Source of the DNA: Lotus japonicus
Lineage: Eukaryota > Streptophyta > Magnoliopsida > Fabales > Fabaceae
DNA length: 64,000 nt
Direction: 5' to 3'
NCBI RefSeq assembly: GCF_012489685.1
Contig: NC_080041.1
Location: 28,633,780-28,697,779, forward strand
A program made the position numbers and the translations under genes. How positions within the stretch are numbered: the stretch's first letter is position 1; each line of letters begins with the position of its first letter. The notes beneath the pieces were generated by a model. It searched no databases and had not been told where the DNA came from. It worked only from the letters and a program-made list of their open reading frames with translations. This document shows, in pieces, positions 42,005 to 54,042 of this stretch.

Positions 42005-44316
42005 TTGATGGAATGTCAATCGAAGGAAGATTGGGCTTTGGAATCCCTTTTGCGCCCCAAGGTGTACGCCTGTGTGCGTTTGTGTGCACCTGTGCTATTG
42101 GTAAAGAAGAAGGATGGGAAGTCCAGATTGTGTGTGGATTACCGGCAGCTGAATAAGGTGACAGTGAAGAACCGTTATCCGATGCCTCGGATAGACGACT
42201 TAATGGATCAACTTAGAGGAGCGGTGATTTTCTTGAAGATAGATCTTAAGTCAGGATACCATCAGATCCGAGTTAAGGAATCTGACATCCAGAAAACCGC
42301 ATTCAGGACTCGATACGGGCATTATGAATATCTTGTGATGCCGTTTGGAGTTACTAATGCACCCGCAATGTTCATGGACTACATGAACAGAGTGTTCAGA
42401 CCATTCCTGGACAAGTTCGTGGTAGTATTCATCGATGACATCCTAATCTACTCGAAGAGTAGAGAGGAACATGAGGAGCATCTGCGCCAGGTGTTGGGCG
42501 TGTTGCGGGGGAAACAACTGTATGCGAACGACTCAAAGTGTGAGTTTTGGATGGAGGAGGTGAAATTTTGGGGCATGTCATATCAAGTCAGGGTGTGGCA
42601 GTGGATCCTAGCAAGATCGAGACGATTCTATCATGGGAGCAACCAAAGACAGCAAGCGACATCAGAAGCTTTGTTGGGCTTGCTGGCTACTATAGACGAT
42701 TCGTCAAAGATTACGCAAAGTTGACTTCGCCGTTGATCCAGTTGACAAAGAAGAATGAACCGTTTGCGTGGACAGAGAAGTGTGAGGTTAGTTTCCAGGA
42801 GTTGAAGAAGCGGCTGACCACCGCACCCATACTAGCTTTACCTAAGGAAGGAGAACCTTATGACGTGTATTGTGATGCGTCGCACAATGGTTTGGGGTGT
42901 GTAATGATGCAAGATAAGAAAGCAATTGCCTATGCTTCAAGGCAGTTGAAGACTCATGAGAAGAACTACCCCACACATGACTTGGAGTTGGCTGCCATAG
43001 TTTATGCTCTCAAGATTTGGAGACACTATCTCTATGGCAGTACGTTCACGATCTACAGCGATCATAAGAGTTTAAAATACTTATTTGATCAGAAGGATCT
43101 GAACATGAGGCAGCGGAGGTGGATGGAATTCCTTCAGGACTATGAGTTCACTCTACAGTACCACCCGGGGAAAAGCAATGTCGTAGCCGACGCTCTCAGC
43201 CGGAAGGCTATACATGTGTCCTCAATGATGGTCAAGGAGTCAGAACTGTTGGAGGCTTTCCGAGATCTGAGCTTGGACGTTAAGCTCGCACCAGGAAGGC
43301 TGAGTTTCGGAATGGTGACGGTGTCAAGTGGACTTTTGGAAGAGATCAAATCTAGACAAGAGACTGATGAAGGGATAGCTGAGTGGCGAGACCGTGTGAC
43401 TCAGGGAAAGGCACCAGAGTTCTCTATTGGGAATGACAATATTCTGCGATGCAAGGGACGGATATGTGTGCCTGACGATGCAGAGATGAGAAGATTGATC
43501 CTGGATGAAGGACACAAGAGTAGACTGAGTATCCATCCCGGAATGAACAAGATGTATCAGAACTTGAAACTTCACTTCTGGTGGCCTGGGATGAAGAAGC
43601 AGGTTGCTGAGTATGTTTCTACTTGCCTGACATGTCAGAAGGCGAAGGTAGAGCATCAGAAGCCCGCAGGGAAGCTGCAACCACTAGATGTCCCAGAGTG
43701 GAAGTGGGACAGTATTTCTATGGACTTCGTGACGGCGTTACCTTTAACTCGGAGGAAGTTCGATGGAATTTGGGTTGTTGTTGATCGTTTGACAAAGACC
43801 GCTCATTTTATCCCGATCAACCTGAAGTACAAGGTGGAGAAATTGGCGGAGATTTATGTGGCTGAGGTTGTGCGTCTACATGGTGTACCGACCAGCATCG
43901 TGTCAGACAGAGATCCGAGGTTTACCTCTCACTTTTGGGGAGCCTTGCAGCAGGCCCTCGGAACTAAGTTGAGGTTGAGCTCTGCCTATCATCCCCAAAC
44001 CGATGGGCAGACAGAGAGGACAATCCAGTCGCTGGAAGATTTGCTACGGGCCTGTGTGTTGGATCACAAGGGCAGTTGGGATGAGATGCTGCCATTGATC
44101 GAATTCACTTACAACAATAGTTTCCATGCGAGCATCGTCATGGCACCTTACGAAGCTTTGTACGGTCGGAGGTGTCGTACGCCCTTATGCTGGCATCAAG
44201 ATGGGGAAAATTTGGTGATTGGCCCGGAATTGGTGCAACAGACCACCGAGGAAGTCAGGAGAATTCAGGAAAAGATGAGAACCGCGCAGAGTCGCCAAAA
44301 GAGTTACACCGACAAC
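42005..44316 (+). pseudogene. G2 Pol fragment: RT, RNase H, integrase
   Basis: RT begins abruptly at [20 protein letters not shown]; the sequence before it is unrelated, so gag, protease and the RT start are deleted. RT catalytic [10 protein letters not shown] is present. A 1-bp loss in a T run at about 42563-42573 shifts the frame (KFWGMSYQ versus the expected GHVISSQGV reading). RNase H shows [12 protein letters not shown] and [10 protein letters not shown]. Integrase shows an HHCC zinc region ([11 protein letters not shown]...CLTCQKAK), the core acidic residues in [10 protein letters not shown] and [10 protein letters not shown], and the glutamate region [13 protein letters not shown]. It ends at KSYTD where the G3 LTR inserted, so a chromodomain cannot be assessed. 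Confidence 0.88.
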
Positions 44317-46344
44317 TGTAACACCCCGATTTCGGTGGCGTCACTTTAGTAACCAAAAGTAAACTTAATGCGGAAAAACGTGAATATTTTTTTTTTGATA
44401 ATAACTAAGACAAGACTGAATTAAATAAAACCCAAATGCGAAAAGTAATAAAACTAATATACAATATATAAACAGCCCCCGCTGTAGTACTAACCTCGTC
44501 ACGAGTAAACCTCCAGTGACGGAAAGAAAAGTGTAGCGCCCGAAGGCAATATGTACAGACTGAAAATAAAGGTGAAGTGTCCGCAACACCATCCCTCAAA
44601 ACTGAAAATCAGCTGGCCCATCGGCCTGAAGCAAGACCTCCTAAGTCCAACCAACTCTCTGTGATTCCTGTAAAGAAACCACACAAAAGCTATAGGTGGG
44701 AAGCTACCCTGTCCCAAAAGAAACAAATGATGTTCAGAGCTAAGACTCTACTCCTACACTAATCCCATCTTGAGGAGCTCACACCAGCACCAAAACCTAC
44801 ATGCTAGCATGATCGTCGTCTGAATTCGAAATCCAGAACGACCTAGTCTATGTACCCCATCCGTCATCCTCTCGCTACCGCGACGCGCTCCTGTTCCAGC
44901 ATCCCAACCTAGTTTCCCCCGAAGGGTAAACCATGGTGAACCAGTCCGCAATACTCATCTGACAAAAGGCGTTGTCCGCCAAAACACACACAGAAGACGC
45001 GAGGGTCAACTCTAAAGAACTATGTAGATAATAAACCCAATAGGTACAAATAATATATAGCCACTTAGGCTTATAACTAGAGATATCATTCCTAGGGTTG
45101 CATGTTCCACCAAATCATAATGACAATAATAACATTTAGCATGTTCCAAGTAAGTTTATCAAATAGCAACCACACTCATCAACTAAGTCAGTATGCATGT
45201 TGCGTGATATGTATGCAGGTTAACCCAGTCAACCAATATGCAATCCGGAAACGGATGGGCATCAAAACGGATCAATCCTAGCACCAGCAACGGTGGGACC
45301 ATTTCTGCCCGCGTGCCTCTTACACCAAGCAAAGGTATGGACAACAACGAGTCAATCCTAGCACCAGCAACGGTGGGACCATTTCCGCTCGCGTGCCTCT
45401 GGGATGGACATCAACGGATCAATCCTAGCACCAGCAACGGTGGGACCATTTCCGCCCGCGTGTCTCTTACACCAAACCAAGGTAGCCAGATCAGCCGTAA
45501 CCCGTAGGTCTGCCATTTCGGTCTGCTACAAGAGACGTCTACAAACGCTCTTTCACGGCATTCCGGGTCTTATGACCATTTTGGAAACCGACGAGGTCCA
45601 GAGTACGTCCTGTGTTAATACCTCATTAATGTTGCATGTATGCAAAATGATTAGTCAAACAACGTCTCCGTCCTCACTCGACACGTCGCCACATGTTCTA
45701 GGGAAGTTAAAGTCTCTAAAAGCTTACCCTAAGGTAAAGTCGATTCTGCGACAAAAGACACACTTCACAACACACATCGCTGCTCCAACAGCACAAGAGT
45801 ATCACATACTCGGGAACTAACGGTTCCCCGGACTTATCCCCAGGATAGCCCAACAACATCGCTGCTCCAACAGCACAACAACCAACGCTGCTCCAACAGC
45901 ACAACAACCAACGCTGCTCCAACAGCACAACAACAACAGACTCAACACTTGGATCCAACGACACTTCTCGTTTTCCATACTATGATTTTCATCCAAAGCC
46001 TCCTTTCGAGATTATTACCCTTACTTAAAGATTTAGAGGTTGTTTAATGTCTTATGAATTTTCTTTTCAAAATAATATCCTTTTTAGTCTTATCGCAATT
46101 CCTATAAGTTCTCGGGATCTTCGAATCCCCAAATGACTCCAGAGAATGTCTCGATCCATAAACCCTATACAAGGCCCGAACCTCGTTCGTCCTATCAAAC
46201 TTTCTCAAAACTCTCAAAATAAAATCGGCATGACCTGCCCGCTATTCTCACCATTCAGAATCTCAGATTTTCAGTGTAAAGCATATTTAAATCATCACAA
46301 TCAACAACATGTCATATATCAATAAATCGCATCATAAACACTTA

Positions 46345-46349
46345 GCACT
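46345..46349. repeat. target-site duplication GCACT (left) of TRG-2
   Basis: Repeated at 51197-51201. The rejoined sequence AACACTTAGCACTTAGC matches the solo LTR. Confidence 0.92.
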
Positions 46350-47535
46350 TGAAGGTGTGAAAAACGACTAGAAGGGGGGGGTTGAATAGCGTTTTCAATA
46401 TAAAAACTTTCCCCTTAAGATTTAAAGTAAATCTTTTCGGTTTCTCTAAGATAGATGGTGCAGCGGATAAAGATAGAGAGAAGAGAAAAGCACACAAGTA
46501 TTTTATCCTGGTTCACTTGATAAATCCCTCAAGCTAATCCAGTCCACCCGTTAAGGTGATTTCTTCCTTCTTAGAATGAAGGCAATCCACTAATCAGATA
46601 ATTGTTACAACTGCACTTGAAACCTACAAGTGACTAACAATACACTGACTTAGCTATCACTAAGATTCACTCTCTTAGTCTTCTCTAGGATCCGATCAAC
46701 CTTGATCTCCTAAAGGAATCACCACTAAGATTCACTCTCTTAGTCTTCTTAAGGATACTGACCTACCCGGTCCCTTAAGGAAAATCAAACAACTGTTTGA
46801 GGTTGGTGTTTACAAAGGTTTGCTTCTAAATAAGCTGAGTGTAAACTAAATAAGAACAGATGAAGAAAGTAGAGGCTTGAATCTTTTCTTGTATTGCAGC
46901 TCTTGATTTCTCTCTTAGTCTTTCTTCTTTTCTTCAGCCTTTTATAGTCCAAGGTGCAAAGGATATTTCTGTTGAGAGAATATGACCGTTGGAGGGCATT
47001 TCTGGAACTTCCAGAACCTGCTGTGGCTGAACCTTGGTAGGTAGGCTTTTCAGAATAGTACACTGCTCTTGTACTTCTCGATAGAGACATTTGCCTTTAA
47101 CCATTGACTTCTGATCAGAGTTATGCTTCGTGTTGGAACTTGTGAAGCTTGGTGATCAGAGTCAGAGGGATGCTTGGATCCTCTGACCTTCGTAACTTCT
47201 GCTTCTGGACCTTCAGAGCTTCTGAACCTTCAGAGCCTCTGGTCCCTCAGAGCTTCTGGTCTTCAGATCTTCTGATCCTCAGATCTTCTGATCCTCTGAT
47301 CTTCTGATCCTCTGATCCTCAGATCCTCTGATCTTCTGATCTTCTGATCTTCTGATCTTCAGAACTTCTGATCTTCAGAACTTCTGACGAATATATCTTC
47401 TGGTGTCAGAATCAGAACCTGTTTGTCAAAACACTCAAGACAAACATTAGAGTATCATAGTTGTTCATCCACAAATAAATACTTGTTATCATCAAAACAT
47501 AGAGTTGTACCACATGACCAAATCTTGATCTTACA
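46350..47535 (-). repeat. TRG-2 left LTR (3' in element orientation)
   Basis: TGAAGG...TTACA. The TATA box TATAAAAG is at 46939-46946 (minus) and the CTGATC array at about 47265-47390. It is followed by the purine tract on minus. Confidence 0.9.
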
Positions 47536-47902
47536 ATCTCCCCCTTTTTGATGATGACAAAACCATGTATTTTGATGAACAACTCTAAACAAATAAACTG
47601 AATACACTCAGAGTATAAGGTATCAGAGTTAAAACTTATCCTGATGTGTATAGTTTATCTTGCTCCTTCTGAATCCAAGACTCGTGCTTGATTCTGAGCT
47701 AAGCTCCCCCTGAATCTAATACTTAATATCAACGTTAGTAATATCTAGATTCTGAGCTAAATAATATAGGAGTTGTCAAGATACTATAAGTTCTCCCCCT
47801 TTTTGTCATAAGCAAAAAGAATGAAGGTGGGAAAAAAATAGTAAGAGCATAAGACGAAATACTCCCCCTCAGAAGGAATACCAAGGGATACTTGGCTTCT
47901 GA

Positions 47903-48291
47903 TTAGTGTATCTTGTGGTTCTGGTGACATCTCCGTTCTGGACAAATTTCATCTTCAGATACTTCAGAATGAGAAGCTAGGAACCAACTCTTCTTCTGAT
48001 GACGCAAGTCAGAAGTTGTAGTAGCATCTTCTGATGTTGTTTCTTCTGGTTCGACAAGTTCTGAGTCTTTGTTTCTTTCTGAAACGGTCATGCTCATCTC
48101 TGCAAGCTTTTTCAGCTGGCTTTGATTTGACCAAATCTTACTCTACTGATGCCTCCAAGATTAACTTCACCTTCAGGTTCAAGTTTTGGATCTTGGGACA
48201 TATGCCTTTCTCCCGTCATGTGTTGCTTGCATCCACTGTCCAGGTTCCATGGTTGGAGTTTCGATGGACCTATTGAAGATATCTGCAACAT
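47903..48291 (-). pseudogene. TRG-2 remnant of pol
   Basis: Protease start overlapping the gag end, then the acidic integrase-RT linker (SELVEPEETTSEDATTTSD). The deletion is larger than in TRG-1, because the KLDSDKSKLAEK piece is also gone. The shared outer breakpoints indicate a common deleted ancestor. Confidence 0.65.
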
Positions 48292-49936
48292 ATATAATCT
48301 TATCCCTAGGTACCCACTTTCTGGGTCCTTTCTTGTTAGTTAGCCCAGAAGTTCTGACAACTTTGGGTCTTTCAACAGGATAATATACAGGAATTTTTGC
48401 ATGATATTTAGACATGGAGAAAGTTCCTTTTATAAGAGGAGGTTTAGCAGCTTCAGCAGGTACAGGGTCAGGCAATATGGTACTAGAGGGAACAAAGCAT
48501 TCATACAAAGATTTAGCTTTAGGCACAGAGGGCTCATTTCTAATTGGTTTAGAATAGCCAATGCCATGCATTCCATTTCTGCTTACGCCATAGATCATAG
48601 AAGCCATTAAGCTTCTATCTACGCTTTTAGCTAGGAATCTTTGAAAAGATTTTTCATACTTAGATTCATGCTTACTATCAGAGGCATCGCAGGCAATAAC
48701 TTCTTCTAACTTAGCAATTTGATTCTTAAGCACAGAGTTAGAATTAACTAAAGCATGGTTATCATTTTTCAAATCAGAAATAATTTTCTCATGTTCAGAA
48801 GAAGTTTCAGAGGCAACAGAGAAATTCTTTTTCAACCTTTTATGCTTAGTCAAGAGAGAGTTATATTTATCCATAATTTCAGACAAAGCATCTTTAAGTT
48901 CAGAAGTTGAGAAAGAATCAAATACCTCATTTTCATCGTCAGAGTCTGGATCTCCTTCTGATTCTGAGTCAGAGTCAACAGCTTCCTTTGACTCTGCTCC
49001 TTTGTCTTTGACAATAGCCATGAGTCCTTGGACTTCACCATCAGAGTCAACATCCTCTGACTCTGATTCATCAAAAGTCACCATCAGACTCTTCTTGGTC
49101 TTGAAATGCTTCTTTGACTTTTTGTCCTTTGATGAGCCTTTGAATTTGCTCTGCCTGTGCTTCCAGATGCAGTTGAGCTTTCTGGATATCAGAGTCAGCT
49201 CATCTTCATCAGAATCTTCTGATGCTTCTTGGAGAGCCTTAGCCTTTTCAGATTTGGATTTCAAGGCAATAGACTTCTTCTTGTGATCTTGATGTTCAGC
49301 ACGCTTTAGTTCATGACACTTCAGTATGCTGATGAGTTCTTCTAAACTCATATGCTCAACATCTCTTGTAAGCTCTATTGAAGTCACTAAAGGCATCCAG
49401 CTTTCAGAAAGACTTCTGATGACCCTTATGACATGATCTTTTGTAGTGTAGCTTTTGTTGAGAGGTCTTATTCCAGCTACGAGCAACTGAAGTCTGGAAA
49501 ACATATCCTCAATGGATTCGTCAGGTTCCATTTGGAAGGATTCATACTGCTTGATTAGAGACAACGCCTTTGTCTCTTTCACTTTCTTGTTTCCTTCATG
49601 AGACATCTGCAAGGATTCAAAGATGCCCTTGGCGGAATCACGATCAGTAATTTTCTCATATTCTTCATATGAAATGGCACTTTGCAGAATAGATCTTGAT
49701 CTGTGATGATCTCTGAATTCCTTCTTTTGATCTTCACTCATCTTCACCCTTGGGATCTTTACACCATGTTCATCAACAGGAGGGGTGTAGCCATCAACAA
49801 CAAAATCCCAAAGATCAGGATCAAAGCCAAGAAAGAAGCTTTTGATTCTGTCTTTCCAGAAATCAAATCTCTGACCATCAAAGATAGGTGGTCTTGCACT
49901 GTATTGATATTTGCTTGTAGTAGTGGTGGAATCCAT
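48179..49936 (-). CDS. gag: TRG-2 Gag without zinc knuckle (585 aa)
   Basis: Intact and very similar to TRG-1 Gag. It lacks the CCHC knuckle at the same place ([19 protein letters not shown]) and additionally lacks a few residues of the [10 protein letters not shown] run ([14 protein letters not shown]). The domain order is otherwise as in SIRE-A Gag. The segment near 49360-49480 ([16 protein letters not shown]) is closer to SIRE-A than to TRG-1, which hints at recombination between families. Confidence 0.9.
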   Translation of the reverse strand: MDSTTTTSKYQYSARPPIFDGQRFDFWKDRIKSFFLGFDPDLWDFVVDGYTPPVDEHGVKIPRVKMSEDQKKEFRDHHRSRSILQSAISYEEYEKITDRDSAKGIFESLQMSHEGNKKVKETKALSLIKQYESFQMEPDESIEDMFSRLQLLVAGIRPLNKSYTTKDHVIRVIRSLSESWMPLVTSIELTRDVEHMSLEELISILKCHELKRAEHQDHKKKSIALKSKSEKAKALQEASEDSDEDELTLISRKLNCIWKHRQSKFKGSSKDKKSKKHFKTKKSLMVTFDESESEDVDSDGEVQGLMAIVKDKGAESKEAVDSDSESEGDPDSDDENEVFDSFSTSELKDALSEIMDKYNSLLTKHKRLKKNFSVASETSSEHEKIISDLKNDNHALVNSNSVLKNQIAKLEEVIACDASDSKHESKYEKSFQRFLAKSVDRSLMASMIYGVSRNGMHGIGYSKPIRNEPSVPKAKSLYECFVPSSTILPDPVPAEAAKPPLIKGTFSMSKYHAKIPVYYPVERPKVVRTSGLTNKKGPRKWVPRDKIIYVADIFNRSIETPTMEPGQWMQATHDGRKAYVPRSKT

Positions 49937-49996
49937 GAGTTTTTCACACTGGCCCGGATCTACTGAACACTGTTAAGTGTGGTAATCAGAACTTGC

Positions 49997-50008
49997 GCTC
50001 TGATACCA
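49997..50008 (-). other. TRG-2 primer-binding site (tRNA-Met type)
   Basis: TGGTATCAGAGC on the minus strand, two bases inside the right LTR. Confidence 0.85.
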
Positions 50009-50010
50009 AT

Positions 50011-51196
50011 TGAAGGTGTGAAAAACGACTAGAAGGGGGGGGTTGAATAGCGTTTTCAATATAAAAACTTTCCCCTTAAGATTTAAAGTAAATCTTTTCG
50101 GTTTCTCTAAGATAGATGGTGCAGCGGATAAAGATAGAGAGAAGAGAAAAGCACACAAGTATTTTATCCTGGTTCACTTGATAAATCCCTCAAGCTAATC
50201 CAGTCCACCCGTTAAGGTGATTTCTTCCTTCTTAGAATGAAGGCAATCCACTAATCAGATAATTGTTACAACTGCACTTGAAACCTACAAGTGACTAACA
50301 ATACACTGACTTAGCTATCACTAAGATTCACTCTCTTAGTCTTCTCTAGGATCCGATCAACCTTGATCTCCTAAAGGAATCACCACTAAGATTCACTCTC
50401 TTAGTCTTCTTAAGGATACTGACCTACCCGGTCCCTTAAGGAAAATCAAACAACTGTTTGAGGTTGGTGTTTACAAAGGTTTGCTTCTAAATAAGCTGAG
50501 TGTAAACTAAATAAGAACAGATGAAGAAAGTAGAGGCTTGAATCTTTTCTTGTATTGCAGCTCTTGATTTCTCTCTTAGTCTTTCTTCTTTTCTTCAGCC
50601 TTTTATAGTCCAAGGTGCAAAGGATATTTCTGTTGAGAGAATATGACCGTTGGAGGGCATTTCTGGAACTTCCAGAACCTGCTGTGGCTGAACCTTGGTA
50701 GGTAGGCTTTTCAGAATAGTACACTGCTCTTGTACTTCTCGATAGAGACATTTGCCTTTAACCATTGACTTCTGATCAGAGTTATGCTTCGTGTTGGAAC
50801 TTGTGAAGCTTGGTGATCAGAGTCAGAGGGATGCTTGGATCCTCTGACCTTCGTAACTTCTGCTTCTGGACCTTCAAAGCTTCTGAACCTTCAGAGCCTC
50901 TGGTCCCTCAGAGCTTCTGGTCTTCAGATCTTCTGATCCTCAGATCTTCTGATCCTCTGATCTTCTGATCCTCTGATCCTCAGATCCTCTGATCTTCTGA
51001 TCTTCTGATCTTCTGATCTTCAGAACTTCTGATCTTCAGAACTTCTGACGAATATATCTTCTGGTGTCAGAATCAGAACCTGTTTGTCAAAACACTCAAG
51101 ACAAACATTAGAGTATCATAGTTGTTCATCCACAAATAAATACTTGTTATCATCAAAACATAGAGTTGTACCACATGACCAAATCTTGATCTTACA
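50011..51196 (-). repeat. TRG-2 right LTR (5' in element orientation)
   Basis: The same 1186 bp as the left LTR apart from one substitution I noticed. It is followed by GCACT at 51197-51201. Confidence 0.9.
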
Positions 51197-51417
51197 GCAC
51201 TTAGCATATAAAACATGCACCACACATCCTAGATTACCCACATAGCACATAGCATGTAAGTCAATCTTCAAAAACATTCAGTAGATGAATCATCTACATT
51301 GTCAGCCGAAGCCTCAGAAAACATTTTCAATCACACACAATCTCAGTGCATAAACAGTAAACAATGTCGAAACATCGACCCTAAGCATTAACTAGAGATT
51401 CAGTGAGAAGCCCTCAC

Positions 51418-51495
51418 CTGAAGGTTCTCCAGCAAAAACTTCAAACTCTTCTTCACAAGCAAGGTGTTGATCCTCAGGAAATTCCTCAAAATCAC
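51418..51495 (-). other. candidate 78-nt internal exon in G3 LTR
   Basis: On the minus strand, acceptor GTTCTAAAG|G and donor CTTCAG|GTGAGG flank 78 nt with an open frame (FEEFPEDQHLACEEEFEVF). Length and boundaries equal those in the solo LTR, but the sequence is much more diverged than the flanks. Confidence 0.5.
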
Positions 51496-53036
51496 CTTTA
51501 GAACAAAACCACAAAAATCAATCAGAATCTATCGGAAACTAAGCTATCGATACTTACTAAGGTTACTCGAAGTAATCTATACTCTAAGGTACGATAATCT
51601 AGCGCGAAAAGACAAGTTTTCGGAAAAGGAAATTTCTTCCTCCCCCTTAATAGCTCTCGGCCACTATAGGTAATTGTAGGGTTCGATTTTTCTTCGATCA
51701 AACTTGGTTCCTATGCTTTCATAAGCCGTAACTAAGGGTATTCTGAACTCGGAAAAATTATCGGATCAAAAACTGTCGCAGGGGTATTTTGGTCATGATT
51801 TTTAACTTAGGATTTTCAAAACTGAAATCCCAAAAATAAAATTTTGCAGGGACGTCACCAACGACGTTTATAACAACTAATCCTACTAGCACTAAGCTAA
51901 GGCGATAGTTTACAGCCTAAAGATTGGAACTTTACTCAAAAACTACATAAAATGGGTATTTTAGGTTCAAATTGATTCCGGCGGAATTCCGGCGACATAA
52001 CGGAAAATCTAATCCGGCAGAAGTGATCTTGGGCATACATAGAAGAGGTTTGGAATCAGAAATGAAAGATTCAGGATAGTTTTGCAAAAACCCATAAACT
52101 ATCCGCTCAGAAAACTCTACAGAAAAGCTATGGAAAAAGCGATCGGAGGTAAGGATTAGCGACTATACCTCGAAACCTTGAAGTAGCAACTGATTGATCG
52201 ACGATCAAGCAAACGATGAAGAAAAACTCTTCTTCCTTCTTCCTTGTTCTTGGCCGCGGTTTAGAGGAGAGAAAATGGAGGAAAATTGTGTTTTTTCTTC
52301 CTTTGTTTGCTATATATAGAAGGTGGAAATTCGCGGGAAAATGAAAGTTCCGCGAATCCGATTTTTCCGGCGTCATTCACCATGAATTCTAAGATAGGTT
52401 TTGGCAAAGGAATTCCCAAGCTAAGAAGATGTCTCCTTGTATTTTTGGCAACTAATGCAAAGTCGGTGCAAAGTCGGTGTAAAACTATTTTACCCGATAA
52501 GTTGCTTTTTGCCTCGAATGTCGGAATGGAAAACTTCCTTCTGAAGAAAGATTGAAATCATCAAGAGAAATGGGTGTACGCGTGTGGAATATTCATTAGA
52601 AGCTCTGAATAGATAAAGTCCTCAAAGTCGGGAAATTCTAGGGTTTTGAAATACCAGGGATTCGGTTTCGGCAAACTTCCAATGATTGGAATCGGACGTT
52701 CGTAGATCCTAGAGTTTCGCCTCGAAACGATTGTGACATATGGAAAAAGAGAAGTTCTAACATTTCTCTGAAGATTTTTGGAATTAACTGCCATCGTGCC
52801 TAAAAGTGAAAATTAGCTATATACTAGGGTTTCTGACCTAGGTTTAAGCGTAAAACGTTCGTGCTATAACTTTTATCGATCATAATGAAATCCTTGAACT
52901 TTTCCTGAACTTTCTCCTTCATAAATATATTTCATTTAATAAACTTTCGTTCAGGTTTCCCTTCACATTACATCAACCCTAATCGTGAATAAGAAGTTTA
53001 TTCGCTTAACATAAGCTTAAAAACTTGGGTCTTACA

Positions 53037-54042
53037 TTACTACCCTCCAAAAAGAAAGTTTCGTCCTCGAAACTTAAGGGTCCGTAAAAGTTCTGGATAT
53101 TATTCCTTGATCTTTTCTTCTAATACCCATATAGCACCGTCCGTGTCTTTGTTCCAAATAACTCTTACTAAAGCACTCTACTTTCCCTTCGATTGTTTCA
53201 CTCTTCTAGTCCCAATGTTGATTCGACGGCGTCTCAAAAGACATATCATCTTCCAACTCTATGTTGTCCGGTTCGACCACTTGCATCGGGTCTCCGTTGG
53301 AAATAATATTTGTTGGCATTCGTGCAATCGCACAACCTTAACCACTTGCTCCTTTGCTTTTGTTCGTCCAAATTACTGATTAGTAGCTCGGTACTTCTCT
53401 GTGTTCCGGAGTGAATGCTCAACTTGTCCTCGTGATGTTCACTCATGATCCAAACTCAAATCGGTCGCCTGATAACTCCTAGTCGAACTATTGCCTTGGA
53501 ATCTAATAGTCCATTAACGTTACTTCTAACTTCGTGATCATCATCACTCGCACCATGAAATCAATCTTCTACTTAGTCACCGTTCAAGTCTAAAACTCGA
53601 CTTGAGTCTTAATACCTCGTGCATGACAAGACTCATCTCCTTAATCATCCATTCATTGACCACTCATAAGCTAATCATCTTCTTAATATCCAATAATCCA
53701 TTATTGTCGTCTTCGTCCTCAAAACATTCCTCACTCAAACCAATTTCGACTTATTGAAATCCTAAACACTTCACACAGATCAAGACTTAACCTCTAGAGG
53801 TTCAAACCATAACTATACCGCAAGGGACTTAACCAGTCATTTCGTCATCTCACCCTTCAACTTACTGTCATACAGCTCAATAGCATGTGTCGGCTCCACA
53901 ATATACTTCCGTTTAAACGCACCGGTGGAAGACTACTTCCTAGGCTTAGCATGTTATCCTAAACCTCGTGTACTTCTATAGTTAAAATACGAGCTACGGT
54001 CAAGTAAGGTATTAATAGGCGTACTAACTGTAAGGTCAAAGC
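53037..54042 (-). other. G3 purine tract, pol-tail vestige and spacer
   Basis: The purine tract abuts the LTR (TTTTTGGAGGGTAGTA on minus). A decayed copy of the pol C-terminus lies at about 53080-53290 (VVEPDNIELEDDMSFETP on minus). The rest is non-coding and at about 53900-54042 is homologous to the sequence after G1 gag. Confidence 0.65.

Larger units (their letters stand above)
39061..44316 (+). mobile_element. G2: Ty3/gypsy element, gag and protease deleted, right end lost
   Basis: LTR 39061-41764, primer site, then RT almost immediately, RNase H and integrase, cut at 44316 by the minus-strand G3 LTR. It is inserted in the G1 3' LTR. Its right end is not visible, so no target duplication can be checked. 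Confidence 0.82.
46350..51196 (-). mobile_element. TRG-2: young non-autonomous Sirevirus derivative (4847 bp)
   Basis: Same family as TRG-1: 1186-bp LTRs, tRNA-Met primer site, intact gag without zinc knuckle, a short pol remnant, no integrase or RT. I noticed one LTR mismatch (CTTCAGAGC near 47213 versus CTTCAAAGC near 50874). Both LTRs have the same short repeat array, so the 113-bp length difference from TRG-1 arose before insertion. Confidence 0.92.
44317..53036 (-). repeat. G3 3' LTR (about 3.87 kb without the TRG-2 insert)
   Basis: On the plus strand it begins TGTAACACCCCG and ends GGTCTTACA. It is interrupted at 46350-51196 by TRG-2. It matches the solo LTR along its length, with a deletion in the candidate ORF (about 44810-44950) and extra copies of a ~90-bp repeat (GGATCAATCCTAGCACCAGCAACGG) at about 45250-45480. 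Confidence 0.88.
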
